From positions 1 through 54,992 of the forward strand of contig DATBWU010000333.1 in NCBI GenBank assembly GCA_036514635.1: a stretch of DNA of 54,992 nt, read 5' to 3'. This document shows positions 51,540 through 54,992 of this stretch, piece by piece. The stretch's first letter is position 1. Every line of letters starts with the position of its first letter. The translations under genes were made by a program, and so were the position numbers. The stretch comes from DASSFZ01 sp036514635. Lineage in GTDB: Bacteria; Chloroflexota; Anaerolineae; Fen-1058. The notes beneath the pieces are model-generated. The model searched no databases. It was not told where the DNA came from and saw only the letters and a program-made list of their open reading frames with translations.

Positions 51540-54302
51540 TCATTCCATCTTGCCGGCTTGCTGCTCGATCAGTTTTGCGATTAGCCCCGTCCAGCCGGTC
51601 TGGTGGCTCGCGCCGAGGCCCGCACCGTCGTCGCCGTGGAAGTATTCGTTGAACAGGATGTAATTGCGCCAGTGCGGGTCGTTCTGGAACTTCGTCATCC
51701 CGCCATAAATCGCGCGCCGATCGCCGTCGCGAACGAACAGGCGAATCAATCGCCGCGACAGCTCATCGGCGATCTGGTTGAGCGTGAGATACTGGCCCGA
51801 TCCGGTCGGGCATTCGACCTTGAAATCGTCGCCGTAGTAGTGGTGGAAGCGCTGGATCGACTCGATGAGCAGGTAGTTGACCGGGAACCAGATGGGCCCA
51901 CGCCAGTTGGAGTTGCCGCCGAACATCCCGCTGCGCGACTCGGCCGGCTCGTACTGCACGACGTGATCTACGTCGCCGATGTGGATCACGTAAGGGCTGG
52001 CTGCGTGGACTTTGCTCAACGCGCGGATGCCGTAGTCGCTCAGGAACTCGTCGGGGTCGAGCGCGCGCCTGAGCAGCCGCTTCATGCGATGTCCGCGCAC
52101 CAACGCGATCAGCCGCGTCTCGCCCATGCCCGGCTCGTGCCAGCGCGAGACGAGTTGGGCCAGGTGAGGTCGATTCTTCAGGAACCACTCCAGCCGGCGC
52201 TTGAACTCCGGCACGGTGTCGAGCAAGTGCGTGTCAATCACTTCGACGGCGAACAGCGGGATCAGGCCGACCATCGACCGCACCTTGAGCGGCACGTGTG
52301 TGCCGTCAGGCAGGTGCAGCACATCGTAGAAGAACTTGTCCTGCTCGTCCCACAGCGAGAGGCCCTCGCCCGCGATGTTGTTCATTGCCGCCGCGATGTA
52401 CAGGAAGTGCTCGAAGAACTTGGTGGCGATGTCCTGATACACCGGGTTGGCCTGCGCCAGTTCGAGTGCGATGCGCATCATGTTCAGGCAGAACATGCCC
52501 ATCCACGACGTGCCGTCGCTCTGCTCGATGAGACCGCCCGTAGGCAGGGGCGCACTGCGATCGAACACGCCGATATTATCCAGCCCCAGAAAGCCGCCTT
52601 GAAAGATGTTGTTGCCTTCCGAGTCTTTGCGGTTGACCCACCACGTGAAATTGAGCAGCAGCTTGTGGAAGACGCGCTCCAGAAACACTAAATCGCCGTG
52701 AGAGGCATCTCCAGATGCCGATTGTCGACGACCGGAGTCGTCTCCTACATTTCTCCGTTTCTGGTCGATCCTGTAGACGCGCCACGCGGCCCACGCCATC
52801 ACCGGCGGGTTCACGTCGCCGAAGTTCCACTCGTAGGCAGGAATCTGCCCGTTTGGATGTTGATACCACTCGCGCGTCAGCCGCACGAGCTGGTTCTTGG
52901 CGAACTCGGCATCGACGAGCGCGAGCGGGATGCAGTGAAAGGCTAAGTCCCACGCGGCGAACCACGGATACTCCCACTTGTCAGGCATCGAAACCACGTC
53001 GAATGCGTTGAGGTGCGGCCACTCGCGGTTGCGCCCGTTCTTGCGCTCAGCCGGCGGCGGCGGCTGGCCCGGATCACCCTGCAGCCACTCGTCCACGTCG
53101 TAGTGATAGAACTGCTTTGACCACAACAGGCCCGCCAGCGCCTGCCGCTGGACGCGGCGCAGGTCCTCGTGCAGCGGCGTGTCCTTCGGCCACTGTTGCA
53201 GGTGCGCATAGAATTCGTCGGCTTCTTTTTGACGCTGCGCGAAGATCGTATCAAAGTCAGTGAAAGGGGGGTTCAAATTCGGATTTTGGAATTCGGATGG
53301 TGGATTGGGGTCTGCATTCTGCGTTCCGAAATCCGAAATCCGGGTGAGTCTCAGGTCGAGGGTGATCGTTTCACCGGCTAAGATAGTTCGGGAATAATAG
53401 GCGGCCGCCTTCGTGCCGATCCGGGCCGGGTTGACCGCACCCTTGTTGCCGTACACGACGTACTCGTGAAAAGCGTCTTTGACGTACGGCGTCGGGTTCG
53501 GTGCGCCGAACAGTCGCAGCGCGTTCGTCTCGTTCTCGGTGAAGAGCAACTCGTCCGCGCCTTTGCAATACAGTTCGTACTCGCCCAAGATGTGATGCTT
53601 CGCGCCGATGGCCGGGATGAACAGGTGGTCGTCGCGCAGGAGGCGGCTCTCGTTCAGCATGGGGCGGCGGGTGTCATATCCCCATGACCACGTGTTGCGA
53701 AGCCACAGCGTCGGCAGAATGTGCAGCGGCGCGGGATCGGGGCCGCGATTCGTGGCCGTGATGCGGATCAGGATGTCTTCGGGGCTGGCCTTGGCGTATT
53801 CGATCAGGATGTCGAAGTACCGATCCTCGTCGAATACGCCGGTGTCCATTAACTCGAACTCAAATTCGTATTTACCGCGTCGCGCGTTCTCTTCGACGAG
53901 CCATTGATACGGGAATGCCGCCTGTGGATACTTGTACACCATGCTCATGTACGAGTGTGTCGGCGTCGAGTCGAGGTAGAACCAGTATTCCTTCACGTCC
54001 TCGCCGTGATTGCCCTGCGGCCCGGTCAGCCCGAACAGGCGCTCTTTGAGGATGGGGTCTTTGCCGTTCCACAACGACAGCGCGAAACACAGGCTTTGCT
54101 TATCGTCGCAGATGCCGGCCAACCCGTCTTCGTTCCAGCGATAGGCGCGCGAACGGGCGTGATCGTGCGGGACGTAGTTCCAGGGTGTGCCGTCGGGGCT
54201 GTAATCTTCGCGCACCGTGCCCCACGCGCGCTCGCTGAGATACGGCCCCCAGCGCCACCATGCGCGGCCCTCGGTCTTCAGGCGATCGTGCTCTGGGGTC
54301 AT
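51540..54302 (-). CDS. Glucosidase, GH63-like family
   Basis: A 920-residue glycoside hydrolase resembling the GH63 (mannosyl-oligosaccharide glucosidase/YgjK) group, with an (alpha/alpha)6 barrel in the C-terminal two thirds. WEYPWFAAWDLAFHCIP, GQIPAYEWNFGDVNPP and FGGNSNWRGPIWFPVNYLL are typical. The likely acid in WDLAF and base near the C-terminus cannot be proven here. The start ATG at 54302 has GAGGATGCGAGA upstream; an earlier ATG at 54368 lacks a site. Two segments (about residues 315-345 and 512-537) are encoded by intergenic-type repeats and would be surface insertions. A promoter is at 54415-54442. Confidence 0.85.
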   Translation of the reverse strand: MTPEHDRLKTEGRAWWRWGPYLSERAWGTVREDYSPDGTPWNYVPHDHARSRAYRWNEDGLAGICDDKQSLCFALSLWNGKDPILKERLFGLTGPQGNHGEDVKEYWFYLDSTPTHSYMSMVYKYPQAAFPYQWLVEENARRGKYEFEFELMDTGVFDEDRYFDILIEYAKASPEDILIRITATNRGPDPAPLHILPTLWLRNTWSWGYDTRRPMLNESRLLRDDHLFIPAIGAKHHILGEYELYCKGADELLFTENETNALRLFGAPNPTPYVKDAFHEYVVYGNKGAVNPARIGTKAAAYYSRTILAGETITLDLRLTRISDFGTQNADPNPPSEFQNPNLNPPFTDFDTIFAQRQKEADEFYAHLQQWPKDTPLHEDLRRVQRQALAGLLWSKQFYHYDVDEWLQGDPGQPPPPAERKNGRNREWPHLNAFDVVSMPDKWEYPWFAAWDLAFHCIPLALVDAEFAKNQLVRLTREWYQHPNGQIPAYEWNFGDVNPPVMAWAAWRVYRIDQKRRNVGDDSGRRQSASGDASHGDLVFLERVFHKLLLNFTWWVNRKDSEGNNIFQGGFLGLDNIGVFDRSAPLPTGGLIEQSDGTSWMGMFCLNMMRIALELAQANPVYQDIATKFFEHFLYIAAAMNNIAGEGLSLWDEQDKFFYDVLHLPDGTHVPLKVRSMVGLIPLFAVEVIDTHLLDTVPEFKRRLEWFLKNRPHLAQLVSRWHEPGMGETRLIALVRGHRMKRLLRRALDPDEFLSDYGIRALSKVHAASPYVIHIGDVDHVVQYEPAESRSGMFGGNSNWRGPIWFPVNYLLIESIQRFHHYYGDDFKVECPTGSGQYLTLNQIADELSRRLIRLFVRDGDRRAIYGGMTKFQNDPHWRNYILFNEYFHGDDGAGLGASHQTGWTGLIAKLIEQQAGKME
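52690..52756. repeat. Repeat-like in-frame insertion 2 in the glucosidase gene
   Basis: AGGCATCTCCAGATGCCG and GACGACCGGAGTCGTC are two nested inverted repeats. They encode a hydrophilic segment (DDSGRRQSASGDASHG). The composition resembles intergenic repeats rather than flanking coding sequence. Confidence 0.55.
53268..53348. repeat. Repeat-like in-frame insertion 1 in the glucosidase gene
   Basis: TTCAAATTCGGATTTTGG, AATTCGGATGG, then CGTTCCGAAATCCGAAATCC form an imperfect palindrome. It encodes an Asn/Pro-rich stretch (QNADPNPPSEFQNPN), unlike the flanking enzyme sequence. Confidence 0.6.
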
Positions 54303-54319
54303 TCTCGCATCCTCCTCGG

Positions 54320-54380
54320 CGAAGGACGAATGACCCAACGACGAAGGTTGATCGCCCTCGTCGCCCATCTTTCGTCTGGC
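54320..54380. repeat. GACGAAGGAC-family repeat, copy 5
   Basis: GCGAAGGACGAATGACCCAACG and CGTCGCCCATCTTTCGTC show the same short units as copies 1-4. It lies in the glucosidase leader. Confidence 0.45.
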
Positions 54381-54414
54381 ATCGATTCTCCCTGCCCTGG
54401 TCTGGCTCGATACA

Positions 54415-54442
54415 ATTGTATACCGCTCTGTTATTGTTTCAA
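54415..54442 (-). promoter_or_regulatory. Promoter of the glucosidase gene
   Basis: On the minus strand TTGAAA (54442-54437) and TACAAT (54420-54415) are 16 bp apart, giving a leader of about 105 nt before the ATG at 54302. Confidence 0.6.
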
Positions 54443-54478
54443 ATGGGGCACGTCACGCCGAACGAAAGGAAGTATCAC

Positions 54479-54536
54479 AAAAAAAACAAACGGAGAGGAC
54501 CGGCCTGATGCGCGGATCAGGCTGACCCTTTCCGTT
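54479..54536 (-). terminator. Rho-independent terminator of the CHAD gene
   Basis: On the minus strand a long GC-rich hairpin (54536-54489) with AACGGA/TCCGTT closing pairs is followed by TTTG and then eight T. It lies 62 nt past the stop at 54598. Confidence 0.75.
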
Positions 54537-54538
54537 GT
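54479..54538 (-). ncRNA. Candidate small RNA made of a terminator hairpin
   Basis: A near-consensus promoter (54545-54572) would start transcription near 54538. A strong hairpin (AACGGA...TCCGTT outer pairs, GCCTGAT/ATCAGGC inner pairs) spans 54536-54489, followed by T8. The result is a transcript of about 60 nt. It may instead only be the terminator of the CHAD gene that ends 60 nt upstream. Confidence 0.4.
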
Positions 54539-54544
54539 GCGAAC

Positions 54545-54572
54545 ACTATACGAGGCTCTGTTCGCATGTCAA
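54545..54572 (-). promoter_or_regulatory. Promoter just downstream of the CHAD gene
   Basis: On the minus strand TTGACA (54572-54567) and TATAGT (54550-54545) are separated by 16 bp. The transcript would run at once into the terminator at 54479-54536. Confidence 0.55.
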
Positions 54573-54597
54573 CGTGACCTCAGTCCTGACTTCACGA

Positions 54598-54992
54598 TCA
54601 CACGTTGCTCAACACTCTCGCCAGTTGCCTTCTAAACGATTTGTCCGTGATCTCACGCCACATCTCCGGGAACTGATCGCGGCGAGCCTGGATCTCGTTC
54701 TGGATGTCGGTCAGGTACGCGACGAGTGCCGCCAGGTCGCCTGCCGACACGCCGGACGTGGCGTGCTGCGCCAGAAACTCGCCGATCAGCCGGGACGCCA
54801 CGACGGCATCGTTGAGCAGGCCAAGATGATCTTGCGCGCGGACAGTCAGCTCGATTAACCGGTCAGCACCCCTGCCCAGTACCTCTCGAAAGAACTCCAG
54901 CAGATACCGCAGCCGCTTGAACTCGATCCGCAGCGCGTGCAGCGACTCCAGCGGTGGATTAGCGACTGCTTCATACGATCGTACGATGCTGT
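54598..54992 (-). CDS. CHAD-domain protein (5' part outside window)
   Basis: The last about 130 residues of a CHAD-domain protein whose start is beyond the right edge. The frame is open to the edge. LESLHALRIEFKRLRYLLEFFREVLG and RAQDHLGLLNDAVVASRLIGEFLA are the helical CHAD signature with its conserved His and basic residues. CHAD domains bind inorganic polyphosphate granules. The presence of a polyphosphate glucokinase nearby is consistent with that. The C-terminus is complete; a terminator follows. Confidence 0.85.
   Translation of the reverse strand, partial: SIVRSYEAVANPPLESLHALRIEFKRLRYLLEFFREVLGRGADRLIELTVRAQDHLGLLNDAVVASRLIGEFLAQHATSGVSAGDLAALVAYLTDIQNEIQARRDQFPEMWREITDKSFRRQLARVLSNV

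Noticed and set aside
54319..54368. Earlier start (ATG at 54368) for the glucosidase
   Set aside because: It would translate through the GACGAA repeat; 54302 has GAGGATGCGAGA just upstream.

Overview
The window is a GC-rich, gene-dense bacterial chromosome segment. Gene content (KaiC-like ATPase operon, multi-GAF histidine kinase, CysO/Mec-type cysteine operon, polyphosphate glucokinase, eRF1-like Zn-ribbon protein, hydrogenase-4-like membrane complex), many near-leaderless or extended -10 promoters and many palindromic intergenic repeats fit a Chloroflexota (Anaerolineae-like) organism. That is an inference from content. No rRNA, tRNA or CRISPR array was seen.

Region by region. 1-2.8 kb (minus): the 5' part of a TetR regulator with an operator over its own promoter, then a chelatase ATPase gene whose end carries an A9 slippery run leading in the -1 frame into a VWA domain (a ChlI/ChlD programmed-frameshift gene). 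2.9-8.9 kb: SurE, two tandem deoxynucleoside kinases, a PAS histidine kinase, and a metallo-beta-lactamase-fold plus M24-fold pair that have both lost metal ligands. 9.1-12.1 kb: SecA. 12.3-18.9 kb (plus): a tightly overlapping operon of winged-helix protein, KaiC-like ATPase, two small membrane proteins, a six-GAF histidine kinase and adenosine deaminase. 18.9-26.0 kb (minus): DnaJ/CbpA, HtrA-like lipoprotein protease, eRF1-like Zn-ribbon protein, a SAM methyltransferase interrupted by two consecutive in-frame UGA codons with a SECIS-like hairpin just downstream, Fpg, a membrane-anchored protein, and an SPFH protein. 26.2-28.4 kb: PyrK-like and degenerate PyrD-like genes and a RelE-type toxin-antitoxin pair.

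28.5-34.2 kb (minus) is a sulfur-carrier cysteine operon: CysM-type synthase, CysS, JAMM protease, MoaD/CysO-like carrier, DUF4395-type membrane protein, thioredoxin-like protein and MoeB-rhodanese, behind a strong promoter and a ~240-nt leader ending in a terminator hairpin. 34.2-36.3 kb is an ABC-2 exporter. 36.7-49.4 kb (minus) is a run of two AAA/STAND ATPases followed by membrane and soluble subunits resembling hydrogenase-4/complex I (HyfB, C, E, F, G, I-like). Its small subunit has lost three of four N2-cluster cysteines and its large subunit lacks the N-terminal NiFe cysteine pair. 49.9-55 kb holds a tiny membrane protein, polyphosphate glucokinase, a GH63-like glucosidase carrying repeat-derived in-frame segments, and a CHAD-domain protein cut by the right edge.

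The most notable candidates are the double-UGA methyltransferase, the apparently redox-centre-free complex I-like assembly coupled to STAND ATPases, the frameshifted chelatase gene, and a CysO-like carrier whose Gly-Gly terminus is buried by a repeat-encoded tail. Several interspersed repeat families occur between and inside genes, two with direct repeats that look like target duplications.
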